Assembly (NCBI GenBank): GCA_905181835.1
Contig: CAJIZF010000004.1
Coordinates: 248,001 to 312,000, forward strand
Reading direction: 5' to 3'
DNA from: an uncultured Flavobacteriaceae bacterium
GTDB taxonomy: Bacteria > Bacteroidota > Bacteroidia > Flavobacteriales > Flavobacteriaceae
DNA length: 64,000 nucleotides
In this document: one piece after another, positions 24,945 through 33,425 of the stretch
Position numbering within the stretch: position 1 is the stretch's first letter
Layout of the letters: each line of letters begins with the position of its first letter
Made by a program: the position numbers and the translations under genes
The notes under the pieces: generated by a model
Databases searched by the model: none
What the model was told of the DNA's origin: nothing
What the model saw: the letters and a program-made list of their open reading frames with translations, nothing else

Positions 24945-26837
24945 TCAGAACGATGTATGCTGTTGAACAATCTGGAGGTAAATCAAAACTTTCGGTTCCA
25001 TCAAAGGTGTACGCCTAGTACTTCCTTGATCGGCACTATAGCCGAGACCTCTTCTAGCAAAAGATTGCCATATAGCACATTGATTAGCACCTCCAAATAA
25101 AGCTACATCTGCAGCTAGTATAGCGTCACGACCGTCAACAAATCCTGGCTGACTAGGTTGTAATTTTAGCGCTTCTGTTACCAGTGCTACTGCCATATTA
25201 TTACCCCCAGTTCCATTATAAAAATCAGGGTCAAATCCATAATCATCAATTAGTTCCCAAGTCATTTCCCATAACATCATTGCAAATACCGATCCAACAC
25301 CGTGGGGTACTGCCGCATTTTTTATATCGTCATATGTATGAGGATTTATAATAAAATCAGTGCTATAAGGGTATTGTCTTACTCCTCCACCATTTGGGCC
25401 TTGACCAATTAACCAAGTTCCTACTCCCCTTGAGTCACTTCCATTATCTCCATTTTCCATTGTCCACATTAATCCATAATAATCACTCCATCCTTCTCCC
25501 ATTTGTTCTTGTCCTCCAAGATTACTAAGTCTGAGAGAGATTCCATGCGCATATTCATGGATGATAACTAAATTATCAAGGTCTCCATCTCTGTTTCCGC
25601 AAACATACATTTGCATTCTTGGATTAGAACCATCAGGGGGTGTTGCAAAATTCGCATTACAAGACCCGCTTCCATCTTGTGCTTCTGCATTTACAGAGTC
25701 GCTTCCTAGACCACCATTACCATAATTATTTTCTTGAAAATTACCACTTGCTTCATCAAAACCATACTGATAAATTACATCATGTATGATATTATTCCAA
25801 TAAAAAAGGTTAGTAATTACTGCGTCTTCTGATTGATCTCCATTTGAGTAAGTAGTATTTACCGGAAAATCAAATATCAAACCAGGCCCTCCCTCAGCTC
25901 TGTAACCTGGATTATCTCCATCTTCATAAGCATCTACATTATTTCCTTTTGTACTGGTATATTCAGCACCTGTACTACCATTTGTATCATGCCAACCAAA
26001 AGGTGAAGCTATTAGGTTTTCTGGATTTGTTTCAATAGTTCTGGATCCGTGATTTGGTGATTCTACTGGCATTGCATAAACATTATAACTGCCCGGCAGG
26101 ATTGAGGCGATATTTCGAGTTAAGTTTTTTTCTTCGACTGGACCTATTTGGTTTATATTTTTTTCTTCTGATTCGTGACAAGAATGACTTTCCATTATAT
26201 TACAAGAAACCGTCCAATTATCTTTATCGATAATTTGTCCAGTAGTTGCATTTACTCTAAAATTCCACCAATCTGAGCTATTTACTTCTGCAATAGATAG
26301 CTCCCATATTTTTAATAATTTTTTACCTTTTCTATGGTAGTACATTAGTCTAACGGGAATATTTTCACTTGAAATATTTGCTTTATTGTATAGTGATTTT
26401 TGATTTATTCCTTTTTTTAACTCTAATAGTTTCAGATTAGAGATTTTATAATTCATTTGATTAGCAACAGAGATAATTGCTTGTCTAGCATTAATTATTT
26501 GAGAATCATTATCTATTTTTTTAATAGAGATACTATCAATAAATTTATTATGCTCTTTAAATATATCTCCATTTCGATCGTAATGAATGCTTGACTCGGT
26601 TCCGTAAATTTCAAGGTTGTTAAGGCTTTGTCTCAAATAGACATGATGAATACCACTAAGACTACTAACATGCTCTTTTGTAATAATATAGGTTGATTTT
26701 TTCTGTTTTAGAATTTTATCAAGACTAATTTGACTACTTATATTTTTATAAGTTACTGAATTTGAGTTGTTTTTTTGCGCAGTTAATGTAAAGCCAATAA
26801 AACAAAAAAACACATAAAGAAGGTGGGATAATTTCAT
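24945..26837 (-). CDS. Fragment 1: M36 fungalysin-type metalloprotease
   Basis: First open part of the broken protease gene (630 codons up to an out-of-frame stop). It has a signal peptide (1-20, ending TLTAQ), a propeptide with an FTP-like region (~35-205, WWNFRVNATTG) and the peptidase domain from ~270. The zinc site HEYAH is at 427-431 with the third ligand region GEGWSDYYGLM (E448), as in fungalysins. All catalytic residues are present, so a truncated enzyme could still be active but would lack the sorting domain needed for T9SS export. The true fragment ends near residue 609, and the last ~20 residues are out of frame. Confidence 0.85.
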   Translation of the reverse strand: MKLSHLLYVFFCFIGFTLTAQKNNSNSVTYKNISSQISLDKILKQKKSTYIITKEHVSSLSGIHHVYLRQSLNNLEIYGTESSIHYDRNGDIFKEHNKFIDSISIKKIDNDSQIINARQAIISVANQMNYKISNLKLLELKKGINQKSLYNKANISSENIPVRLMYYHRKGKKLLKIWELSIAEVNSSDWWNFRVNATTGQIIDKDNWTVSCNIMESHSCHESEEKNINQIGPVEEKNLTRNIASILPGSYNVYAMPVESPNHGSRTIETNPENLIASPFGWHDTNGSTGAEYTSTKGNNVDAYEDGDNPGYRAEGGPGLIFDFPVNTTYSNGDQSEDAVITNLFYWNNIIHDVIYQYGFDEASGNFQENNYGNGGLGSDSVNAEAQDGSGSCNANFATPPDGSNPRMQMYVCGNRDGDLDNLVIIHEYAHGISLRLSNLGGQEQMGEGWSDYYGLMWTMENGDNGSDSRGVGTWLIGQGPNGGGVRQYPYSTDFIINPHTYDDIKNAAVPHGVGSVFAMMLWEMTWELIDDYGFDPDFYNGTGGNNMAVALVTEALKLQPSQPGFVDGRDAILAADVALFGGANQCAIWQSFARRGLGYSADQGSTRRTPLMEPKVLIYLQIVQQHTSF

Positions 26838-26902
26838 ATACTTTAATTTATATAAATATATAAAATTAATAATAAAGCTATTTTTTTAAATAAAATTAAG
26901 TG

Positions 26903-27904
26903 CTAATCCAATTTATTAGTGAGATCTTTAAAAATATCTTTAGCATTTCCGCTTTCATACAAAATGGCATAAACAGCGTTTATTATTGGAGTTTTGGCAT
27001 TTTTTTCTCTTTTCATGTTTAGTTGATATGCGCTTTTGGTAGCATAATAACCTTCAGCCACCATACTCATTTCCATTTGAGCACTTTTTACCGTATATCC
27101 TTTACCAATCATATTTCCAAACATTCTATTTCTACTAAATGTAGAGTAGCCAGTTACTAATAAATCACCTAAATATGCAGAGCTATTTATATCTCTTTTC
27201 ATTTTATAAACTTTCTTTACATATTTTTTCATTTCACGAATAGCATTACTCATTAAAACACTTTGAAAGTTATCTCCATAGCCTAATCCGTGTGCTATTC
27301 CTGCAGCAATAGCATAAATATTTTTAAGCATTGCTGCGTATTCCGTACCAATAATATCTTCACTTATTTTACATTTTATATAATCACAGCTTAAGGAATC
27401 CGATACTACCCGAGCTTTTATTTCATCTACACAAGCAATAGTAAGGTATGAAAGACGTTCTAATGCGACTTCTTCTGCGTGACAGGGGCCAGATATAACC
27501 CCTATGTTTTCAAAAGGAACTCCTAGAAGATTACAAAAATGTTCTCCAACGATTAAATTAGTTTCCGGCACAATGCCTTTAATAGCAGAAAATATTACTT
27601 TGTTTTTTATATCGGTAGTAAGTAATTCAAGTTCCTTGTATAAAAAAGCAGAGGGAATTACAAAAATGAGATAGTCGGCATAAGCGGCCGACTCATTAAT
27701 ATTGTTACTGAGTCTTAGTTTTGACATGTCAAACTCAACAGAACTCAGATAATTGGGGTTATGTTTATGTTTTTGTAGATATTTTAAGGCAGATTCGTTT
27801 CGCATATACCAACCTACTTCTTCTAAATTTTCACAAAGCATTTTCACTATAGCAGTTGCCCAACTTCCTCCACCAAAAACAGCAAACTTAGGTTTACTTG
27901 ACAT
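26903..27904 (-). CDS. gpsA: Glycerol-3-phosphate dehydrogenase [NAD(P)+]
   Basis: Cytoplasmic enzyme that reduces dihydroxyacetone phosphate to sn-glycerol-3-phosphate for phospholipid synthesis. The 333 residues start with the nucleotide-binding loop VFGGGSWATA (GGGSW at 11-15). Family motifs SAIKGI, ISGPCHAEEVA and AAMLKNIYAIAAGIAHGLGYGDN follow, with the conserved Lys in AMLKN as catalytic residue. Length is normal. It is followed (toward lower coordinates) by the broken protease gene and preceded by nadD, 66 bases away. Identification is secure. Confidence 0.95.
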   Translation of the reverse strand: MSSKPKFAVFGGGSWATAIVKMLCENLEEVGWYMRNESALKYLQKHKHNPNYLSSVEFDMSKLRLSNNINESAAYADYLIFVIPSAFLYKELELLTTDIKNKVIFSAIKGIVPETNLIVGEHFCNLLGVPFENIGVISGPCHAEEVALERLSYLTIACVDEIKARVVSDSLSCDYIKCKISEDIIGTEYAAMLKNIYAIAAGIAHGLGYGDNFQSVLMSNAIREMKKYVKKVYKMKRDINSSAYLGDLLVTGYSTFSRNRMFGNMIGKGYTVKSAQMEMSMVAEGYYATKSAYQLNMKREKNAKTPIINAVYAILYESGNAKDIFKDLTNKLD

Positions 27905-27970
27905 AAAAATAATATTTAACTCAAAAATACGTAATAATAACAGGCTCTACAAAATAAGTTCTTCGGAGAG

Positions 27971-28555
27971 TTATTTATAAAAATTCATTTCGTCTAAATA
28001 TTCCCAAACTTTGTACGGTAATAATGGCCGCATGTTTTTATTTGCCTTAATACCTTTTCTAATAAATGAGGAAGATATTTCTAATACAGGTGCAGCTACT
28101 TCAGTGATTTTTGAGTCGTTAGAAAATGTTGTTTCATCGTTTTTATTCGTGATTCTTGGATAGATATAAATAGAATGACGATCCAAGATTAACTCAAAAT
28201 TTTTCCATTTATGAAAACTTTTTAAATTGTCTTCTCCCATAATCAAACAAAAATCTATAGTTGGATATTTTTCTTCAAGGATAACTAAAGTATTAACGGT
28301 AAAGTTTGGTTGTGGAAGGTCGAACTCTATATTACTAGCTTTTAAATTTGGAAAATCTTCAATTGCAATTCGAACCATTGCTAATCGATGCACATCATCC
28401 AATAAGGTTTTCTTTTTTTTATGAGGATTGTGAGGAGTAACGATGAACCATACTTCTTCAAGATCAGAAAATTCAGCCATATGATTTCCAATAATTAAAT
28501 GCCCCACATGGATAGGATTAAAACTTCCAAAAAACAAGCCAACTTTTTTATTCAT
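27971..28555 (-). CDS. nadD: Nicotinate-nucleotide adenylyltransferase
   Basis: Transfers AMP from ATP to nicotinate mononucleotide in NAD synthesis. The 194 residues start with the nucleotidyltransferase loop GSFNPIHVGHLIIG (family (H/T)xGH as HVGH) and carry the second ATP-binding motif ISSSFIRKGI near 163-172. Length matches bacterial NadD. It overlaps gmk by 8 bases, so yicC, gmk and nadD are one operon, an arrangement I know from other Flavobacteriaceae. Confidence 0.95.
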   Translation of the reverse strand: MNKKVGLFFGSFNPIHVGHLIIGNHMAEFSDLEEVWFIVTPHNPHKKKKTLLDDVHRLAMVRIAIEDFPNLKASNIEFDLPQPNFTVNTLVILEEKYPTIDFCLIMGEDNLKSFHKWKNFELILDRHSIYIYPRITNKNDETTFSNDSKITEVAAPVLEISSSFIRKGIKANKNMRPLLPYKVWEYLDEMNFYK

Positions 28556-29129
28556 TTTCTTCGTGAATAAATTTTTCTACTAATTCTTTAGCCTCATTCA
28601 AAGCAATATCTAAATCAATGTTTTCTATGATAAAATCGAATTGAGGTGCAGTAGCTAACTCGACAGAGGCTTTCGCAATTCGCATGTTAATTTTTTCGTC
28701 GCTTTCGGTTTTTCGTTTTTTTAATCTGATTTTTAATTCGTCTACGCTGGGAGGTTTAACAAAAACAGCCAACGTTTCTTTAGGGAATTTCTTCTTAATC
28801 CTTAAGCCACCAACAACATCGATATCAAAAATCACATTTTTACCTTTTGCCCAAATTCGTTCAATTTCCTTTTTTAAAGTTCCATAGAAATTGTCACGAT
28901 ACACTTCTTCCCATTCTAAAAATTCTTCTTTTTTTATATGTTGTTTAAATTGTTTTAAACTTATAAAGTAGTAATCTTGGCCGTGAAACTCTCCTTTTCT
29001 GGGCTCTCTTGAAGTTGCAGAAATTGAAAAATCCAGATTTAATTTTTCTAGTTTGAGTAAATGTTGCACAATGGTAGTTTTTCCACTTCCTGATGGTGCT
29101 GAAAAAACAATTAATTTTCCTCCTTCCAT
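28548..29129 (-). CDS. gmk: Guanylate kinase
   Basis: Phosphorylates GMP to GDP. The 193-residue protein has the P-loop SAPSGSGKTT at ~10-19, the GMP-binding region SATSREPRKGEFHGQDYYF at ~38-56, and the lid with KRKTESDEKINMRI. Length is standard. Its start abuts the yicC stop and its end overlaps nadD, so the three are translated from one message. Confidence 0.96.
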   Translation of the reverse strand: MEGGKLIVFSAPSGSGKTTIVQHLLKLEKLNLDFSISATSREPRKGEFHGQDYYFISLKQFKQHIKKEEFLEWEEVYRDNFYGTLKKEIERIWAKGKNVIFDIDVVGGLRIKKKFPKETLAVFVKPPSVDELKIRLKKRKTESDEKINMRIAKASVELATAPQFDFIIENIDLDIALNEAKELVEKFIHEENE

Positions 29130-29986
29130 TACAAAACGTTTAAAGATTGTTCTTTAATTTTTTCCAATTCATCTTTCATTTGGACCACCAATTGTTGCAT
29201 TGGAGCGTGATTAGATTTTGACCCAATAGTATTGATTTCTCTTCCAATCTCTTGACAAATAAAACCTATTTTTTTTCCATTTGAATCTGAAGAGGCTAGA
29301 GCTTCATTGAAGTAATTTAAATGATTTTTTAAACGCACTTTTTCTTCCGTTATATCGTATTTTTCAAGATAATAAATTAGTTCTTGTTCAAAACGATTTT
29401 CATCTACCGCTTCTTTTAAATCTTCAACCGCTTTACGAAGGCGATCTTTGACGATAGCCATACGCTCAGAATCAACTGCTACAATTTTAATTAATAGTTC
29501 TGAAATATTTTTGATTCGAATTTTGAAATCATTTTCAAGTACCGTCCCTTCATCAGATCTGTACTGATTGATAGCTGTCAAAGCTTCGTTTACAGCTTCT
29601 AAAATATTTTTAAATTCACCTGCATCAATTTCTTCTCGTTCGATTTTCATGGAATCTGGCATTTTTACAGCCATTTTTAAAAGCTCTACCTCAGCTACAG
29701 AACTAATATTTTTAAGTTGATTCATATATTGTTTAACAACACCTTCATTAACTTTTGCGTTTGTTTTTTCGCCGGTAATTTCTATATATAAATTAAAATC
29801 AATTTTTCCTCGCACTAAGGACTTAGAAATAAGTTTTCGAATTTCTAATTCTTTTTCTCTGTAGGAAGAAGGAACTCTTGTATTTAAATCTAAATTTTTA
29901 CTATTTAAAGATTTTAATTCTACCGTTATTTTTTTGGTTGGTAACTGGATAACCGATTTACCATATCCCGTCATAGACTTAATCAT
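29129..29986 (-). CDS. YicC family endoribonuclease-like protein
   Basis: A 285-residue YicC protein. The N-terminal signature MIKSMTGYGKS and the C-terminal DUF1732 half (IGFICQEIGREINTIGSKSNHAPMQQLVVQMKDELEKIKEQ) are both complete. E. coli YicC has been described as an endoribonuclease that affects small-RNA decay; that function is extended here by homology only. The middle holds a long helical, charged region. It is the first gene of the yicC-gmk-nadD operon. Confidence 0.93.
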   Translation of the reverse strand: MIKSMTGYGKSVIQLPTKKITVELKSLNSKNLDLNTRVPSSYREKELEIRKLISKSLVRGKIDFNLYIEITGEKTNAKVNEGVVKQYMNQLKNISSVAEVELLKMAVKMPDSMKIEREEIDAGEFKNILEAVNEALTAINQYRSDEGTVLENDFKIRIKNISELLIKIVAVDSERMAIVKDRLRKAVEDLKEAVDENRFEQELIYYLEKYDITEEKVRLKNHLNYFNEALASSDSNGKKIGFICQEIGREINTIGSKSNHAPMQQLVVQMKDELEKIKEQSLNVL

Positions 29987-30035
29987 ATAATTGCCATTTT
30001 ATAAGGCAAAGGTACTAAAATACAATGGGAGTAAA

Positions 30036-30398
30036 TTATTTGCGCCTCTTGTGATTTTCTTCCTTTTTAAATTTTATTTTTAGTTGTAGCTCTGTAAAAT
30101 ACAAAACGGAGAGTATTAATGTGGTATGAATTATAATTGTTATTATAAAATTATTTTCAGGATAGAGAAAATATAAAAATGGCGGAATAAACAACGAATA
30201 GATAGAAAAATTAATTAAAAGTTTTGCAGCACACTTATTAGCAAAAGTCCAAGTCTCGTTATTTTGCATAGATCGTTTGGTTCTGTAACCATATAAGTAA
30301 TTATTTTTTTTTGGTGGGTATTTAAAATAAATAAAGGAAATAATTAGCATAAAAATACAATATCCCAAACCGATCATTAATTGATTTTCATTGGTCAT
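30036..30398 (-). CDS. SdpI family membrane protein
   Basis: A 120-residue membrane protein with three to four helices (~8-26, 60-80, 85-108). The SdpI signature is between the first helices: YGYRTKRSMQNNETWTFANK. In Bacillus, SdpI gives immunity to the SdpC toxin, but single short homologues in Bacteroidota have no known toxin partner, and none is visible here. The first codons overlap the stop of the upstream alpha/beta hydrolase gene by 4 bases, so translation is coupled. Confidence 0.85.
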   Translation of the reverse strand: MTNENQLMIGLGYCIFMLIISFIYFKYPPKKNNYLYGYRTKRSMQNNETWTFANKCAAKLLINFSIYSLFIPPFLYFLYPENNFIITIIIHTTLILSVLYFTELQLKIKFKKEENHKRRK

Positions 30399-31357
30399 AG
30401 TTTTTCATTTAAAAAAGTAATAGTTCTTTTCTCGCTGTAATAAGTTTCGTTGGTTAAATGAAAACCTACATGTCCCCCAAAGGGAGGGGTTTCTAAATAT
30501 ATAAATTTTGAAAGTTCTGCACTTTCGAATGGATAACAATCAACACTTAAAAAGCTGTCATTTTTTGCATTTAAAATTAAGACGGGAATTTTAATAGTTG
30601 GTAAAAATTGTTTGCTGCTATTTTTTTCATAGTAGTCGTACGCATTTTTAAATCCATGTGCTTTTGAGGTATAAATATCATCAAAATCTTTTAAAGTTTT
30701 AACTTTTTTTAGTTCTGTTACAGACATTTTATTGGGATATTGCTTCATCTTTAGTTTGTATTTTTTCCTTAAACTTTTTAAAAAAACTGTTCTATAGGGC
30801 CAGTTTTTAGGTTCGTTTAAACTTTCTAAAGAGCCTTTTAAACTAATTGGGACCGATATTGCAACTCCTTTTTTTATTTCTTCAGGGAGAACATCTCGTT
30901 CTCCAAGATACTTTAACAACAGATTTGCTCCTAAACTAAAACCAACTAACACAATCTCTTTATAGATTTCCTTTTGTAAAATATGATTTATTAAAAAATC
31001 TAAATCATCAGTTTTTCCTGAATGATAAGATTGATAGGCTAAATTATTTTCGCCACTACATCCTCGATAATTCATTGCAGCAACATCATAATCATTCTTT
31101 AACAATTCGTTAGCTGCACCTTTAATATACGTTCTTTGAGCATTTCCCTCAAGACCGTGCAGTAAAACAGCTACTTTTCCGGAAGATTTTTCAGTGAAAG
31201 ACCAATCGATGTCAATAAAATCATTGTCAGGTAAAATAATTCGCTCCCTGTCTTGAACTAATCCAGGAGGAACTCTTAGCTTGGCTGAGTATATTGTCGA
31301 AAAATGTCCGTTCTTATAAAAAAAGGAGGGTTTATAAATACTATTTACAATCGGCAT
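30395..31357 (-). CDS. YheT family alpha/beta hydrolase
   Basis: A 320-residue serine hydrolase-like protein of the YheT/EMB8 family. The start at 31357 is preferred over an ATG 11 codons upstream because the family begins with a short stretch before YKPSFFYKNGHFSTIY. The oxyanion and nucleophile regions are LLHGLEGN (~79-86) and GFSLGANLLLKYLG (nucleophile Ser), the acid is in LNAKNDSFLS and the His in GGHVGFH. Substrate is unknown; relatives act on lipids or esters. It precedes and overlaps the SdpI-type gene. The divergent thioesterase starts ~70 bases away. Confidence 0.9.
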   Translation of the reverse strand: MPIVNSIYKPSFFYKNGHFSTIYSAKLRVPPGLVQDRERIILPDNDFIDIDWSFTEKSSGKVAVLLHGLEGNAQRTYIKGAANELLKNDYDVAAMNYRGCSGENNLAYQSYHSGKTDDLDFLINHILQKEIYKEIVLVGFSLGANLLLKYLGERDVLPEEIKKGVAISVPISLKGSLESLNEPKNWPYRTVFLKSLRKKYKLKMKQYPNKMSVTELKKVKTLKDFDDIYTSKAHGFKNAYDYYEKNSSKQFLPTIKIPVLILNAKNDSFLSVDCYPFESAELSKFIYLETPPFGGHVGFHLTNETYYSEKRTITFLNEKL

Positions 31358-31425
31358 TTTTTTTAGCAAAGTAAAAAAAATACACCTCATACTTTAAAAA
31401 AGAATTTTATTTTTGAAAAAAAAAC

Positions 31426-31902
31426 ATGTACTTAAAAGAATTTGAAGTCCGTTGGAACGATTTAGATGTAAATCGACACCTAGCTAATAGTAGTTACATT
31501 AATTTTATGAGTCATACGCGTTTGAGCTATATGATGGAAAATGGTTTTGGACAGAACAGTATGGTAACAAATAATATTGGCCCTGTAGTTTTTTATGAAC
31601 ACATGTTTTATTTCAGAGAGATTTTTCTAGGAAAACCAATTCGCGTATCTCTTCAATTAAAAGGAATTTCTAAAAATGGGATGTATTTCGAATTTCAGCA
31701 TAACTTTTATAATCATAAAGGTGAAAATATGGCTCGTTGTAATATGATGGGTGGTTGGATTGATCTCCAAACACGCAAATTACGAGATTTACCTAATAAA
31801 CTTTTTCTCACATTAAATGAGTTAGAAAAAACAGGGGATTTTAAAAATTTAACTAAAGATGACACAAGAAAATTCAAACAATTCCCCCAAAAACTTATTT
31901 AA
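31426..31902 (+). CDS. Hotdog-fold acyl-CoA thioesterase
   Basis: A 158-residue hotdog-fold thioesterase of the 4HBT type. The first residues, FEVRWNDLDVNRHLANSSYINFM, contain the catalytic Asp/Asn-type region (D-x-N-R-H) of the family. The core strands follow (IRVSLQLKGISKNGMYFEFQHNF). It most likely cleaves an acyl-CoA, though the acyl group cannot be inferred. It ends 4 bases inside the convergent DMT transporter gene, so the two stop codons overlap and no terminator lies between. Confidence 0.87.
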   Translation: MYLKEFEVRWNDLDVNRHLANSSYINFMSHTRLSYMMENGFGQNSMVTNNIGPVVFYEHMFYFREIFLGKPIRVSLQLKGISKNGMYFEFQHNFYNHKGENMARCNMMGGWIDLQTRKLRDLPNKLFLTLNELEKTGDFKNLTKDDTRKFKQFPQKLI

Positions 31903-32789
31903 GCTTTTTTTGGTTTTCTAGTTGATAAAAATACGCCCATCAATATTAAAACCGCTGAACCTACTCTTAGTGGACTTAGCGAATCAGCTTCCATTATTAC
32001 AGCAAAAATTGCCGCAAGAACAGGTTGTAAATAAATAAATGCTCCTATGGTCGAAGGTTGTAATTGTTTTAAGGCGTATATGTTAAAAAGATAGGTAAAA
32101 AAAGTAGTTCCAATCACTACAAATGCTAACTTTCCAATAATAAGTGAAGGTAAAACTTGCCATTTAACGGCCGAAAATTCGTTATATCCAATAGGAAAAT
32201 TAATAATTAAAGCTATAAGAAAAAACCATTTCATTAAAGTTATAGAATGGTATTTTTTCACAAGAGGTTTCACAATAATTAAATAAATGGAGTACGAAGT
32301 TGCGTTTATCAGAAACAGGATATTTCCTAAAGGAATATTAGGAGCATTTGTTTGTGTTTTAACTCCAAAAAATATCAAAACTAACGCCCCAAAAAGCCCT
32401 AATCCAATACCTATATACTTACGCCAAGAAATTCTTTCTTTTAAAAAAACTACAGATAATACCAATAAAATAACAGGAACTAGCGTAATTACTACCGAAC
32501 TATTAATTGGTGTTGAAAGACTCAACCCTTTAAAGAACATTAGCATGTTAATCGTCATTCCAAATAATCCACAAGCCACAAAACGGAGCATGTCATTCTT
32601 TTGAATTTTTTCATTAGGGAACCATAGGCTTAATATCCAAAAAAGTACTGCTGCACCACTAATGCGTAAAAAAATAAACCCGTAGGGTTCAATTACATAT
32701 GGCATTAAATCTTTTGCAATCGTATGGTTAACACCATAAATAATACTAGTGGTAGTTGCTGCAAGAAGGGCTAGATTTCTTTGATTCAT
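31899..32789 (-). CDS. EamA/DMT superfamily transporter
   Basis: A 296-residue drug/metabolite transporter of the EamA type with about ten membrane helices in two five-helix repeats. The N-terminus (NLALLAATTTSIIYGVNHTIAKDLMPY) and the end of each repeat (VVFLKERISWRKYIGIGLGLFGALVLIF; LQPSTIGAFIYLQPVLAAIFAVIMEADSLS) are typical. Such proteins export amino acids or other small molecules; the substrate is unknown. The end overlaps the thioesterase gene by 4 bases. Confidence 0.9.
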   Translation of the reverse strand: MNQRNLALLAATTTSIIYGVNHTIAKDLMPYVIEPYGFIFLRISGAAVLFWILSLWFPNEKIQKNDMLRFVACGLFGMTINMLMFFKGLSLSTPINSSVVITLVPVILLVLSVVFLKERISWRKYIGIGLGLFGALVLIFFGVKTQTNAPNIPLGNILFLINATSYSIYLIIVKPLVKKYHSITLMKWFFLIALIINFPIGYNEFSAVKWQVLPSLIIGKLAFVVIGTTFFTYLFNIYALKQLQPSTIGAFIYLQPVLAAIFAVIMEADSLSPLRVGSAVLILMGVFLSTRKPKKA

Positions 32790-32801
32790 AGAGGGGATAG
32801 A

Positions 32802-33007
32802 TTATTTTAACTCCCAACCAAAACCACTATTGAACACATAATCAAATTCACTACCTGTATCTGCTGGTTGATTATCATAATTTAATGAAAAGTCAAATTT
32901 TATATAAAAATCCCAAGAACATCATTGTTTTTAAATTTTATAGAATCTTTTTGAGAGAAACCACAAAATCCCATAAAAAAAAATAGAATAAGGAATAGTT
33001 TGTTCAT
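32802..33007 (-). pseudogene. Small exported protein, apparently frameshifted
   Basis: From an ATG at 33007 the minus strand reads a signal peptide (MNKLFLILFFFMGFCGFSQ) followed by KDSIKFKNNDV, then meets a stop near 32905. One base out of frame, the reading continues with SWDFYIKFDFSLNYDNQ and ends GFGWELK at 32802. Both halves look like one small flavobacterial exported protein of ~68 residues, or the two ends of a longer outer-membrane protein. I do not recognise the family. The reading depends on a single indel near 32915-32920, so it may be a sequencing error, a decayed gene or two unrelated chance frames. Confidence 0.45.
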
Positions 33008-33042
33008 GATAAATTTTAATTGTCAAAAATAATTATAATTTT

Positions 33043-33396
33043 TTATCTCAAAGATTCTAATGCAGCTGCAACTACGCTCTTACTATTCCCAACAAAAATT
33101 TGATCGTCATTTATTAAAATCGGTCGCTTCAAAAAAGTATAATGTTCTAAAATTAAATTTTTAAAGTCTATTTCAGTTAAATTTTTAGCACTTAATTTTC
33201 TTGAAGTATATAATCTTGAACGTTTGTTCACTAGATTCTCGTAATTACCTGTGTAATTATATAATTTTTCCAATTCTTTCTCATTGACAGGATTTGCTTT
33301 TATCTCCTGTTTTACAAATTCTTTTGAAAGGTTTAACTCCTTTAATATCCTTTTGTTACTATCGCAGGTGGAAAGGTAATACACTTTTTTCATCAT
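33043..33396 (-). CDS. ArsC/Spx-family thioredoxin-fold protein (YffB-like)
   Basis: A 117-residue member of the arsenate reductase (ArsC/Spx) family. The N-terminal strand and motif YLSTCDSNKRILKEL place one cysteine (~11) where E. coli YffB has CDTIKKA. This resembles YffB more than true arsenate reductase. The C-terminal RPILINDDQIFVGNSK matches the family's RPIL segment. No ars operon or arsenic transporter is nearby, so an arsenate role is unlikely. Two ATG codons in tandem start it; either gives the same strand. It stands between two disrupted small genes. Confidence 0.85.
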   Translation of the reverse strand: MMKKVYYLSTCDSNKRILKELNLSKEFVKQEIKANPVNEKELEKLYNYTGNYENLVNKRSRLYTSRKLSAKNLTEIDFKNLILEHYTFLKRPILINDDQIFVGNSKSVVAAALESLR

Positions 33397-33425
33397 AAAA
33401 CTAACCTCATAATAAATTTCTATAT

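Larger units (their letters stand above)
22958..26837 (-). pseudogene. Secreted M36 metalloprotease with HYR repeats and T9SS sorting domain, three frameshifts
   Basis: Read continuously, this locus encodes one ~1290-residue exported protein: signal peptide, FTP-type propeptide, M36 (fungalysin) protease, several HYR/SprB-like repeats and a C-terminal T9SS type A sorting domain. The frame changes three times. Near 25003-25012 one base is lost (or two gained): TRRTP breaks off and DGTESFDLPPDCSTAYIV continues in another frame. At 24258-24259 one extra base turns TATDDCGN into a stop. At 23882 one extra base turns IDGGSSDACG into a stop. The homology runs on across each break with nothing missing. 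So this is a very recent pseudogene or base-level assembly error. No homopolymer longer than 3 is at the breaks, which argues against simple slippage or phase variation. Confidence 0.85.

Noticed and set aside
22958-24950. Periodic sequence in the protease locus that could look like a tandem-repeat or CRISPR array
   Set aside because: The ~240-base period is that of HYR-like protein domains, units differ strongly in DNA sequence, and there are no short identical repeats with spacers.
33043-33396. Arsenate resistance locus
   Set aside because: Only a YffB/Spx-like single gene is present, without ArsB, ArsR or Acr3, and its cysteine context is not that of true ArsC.
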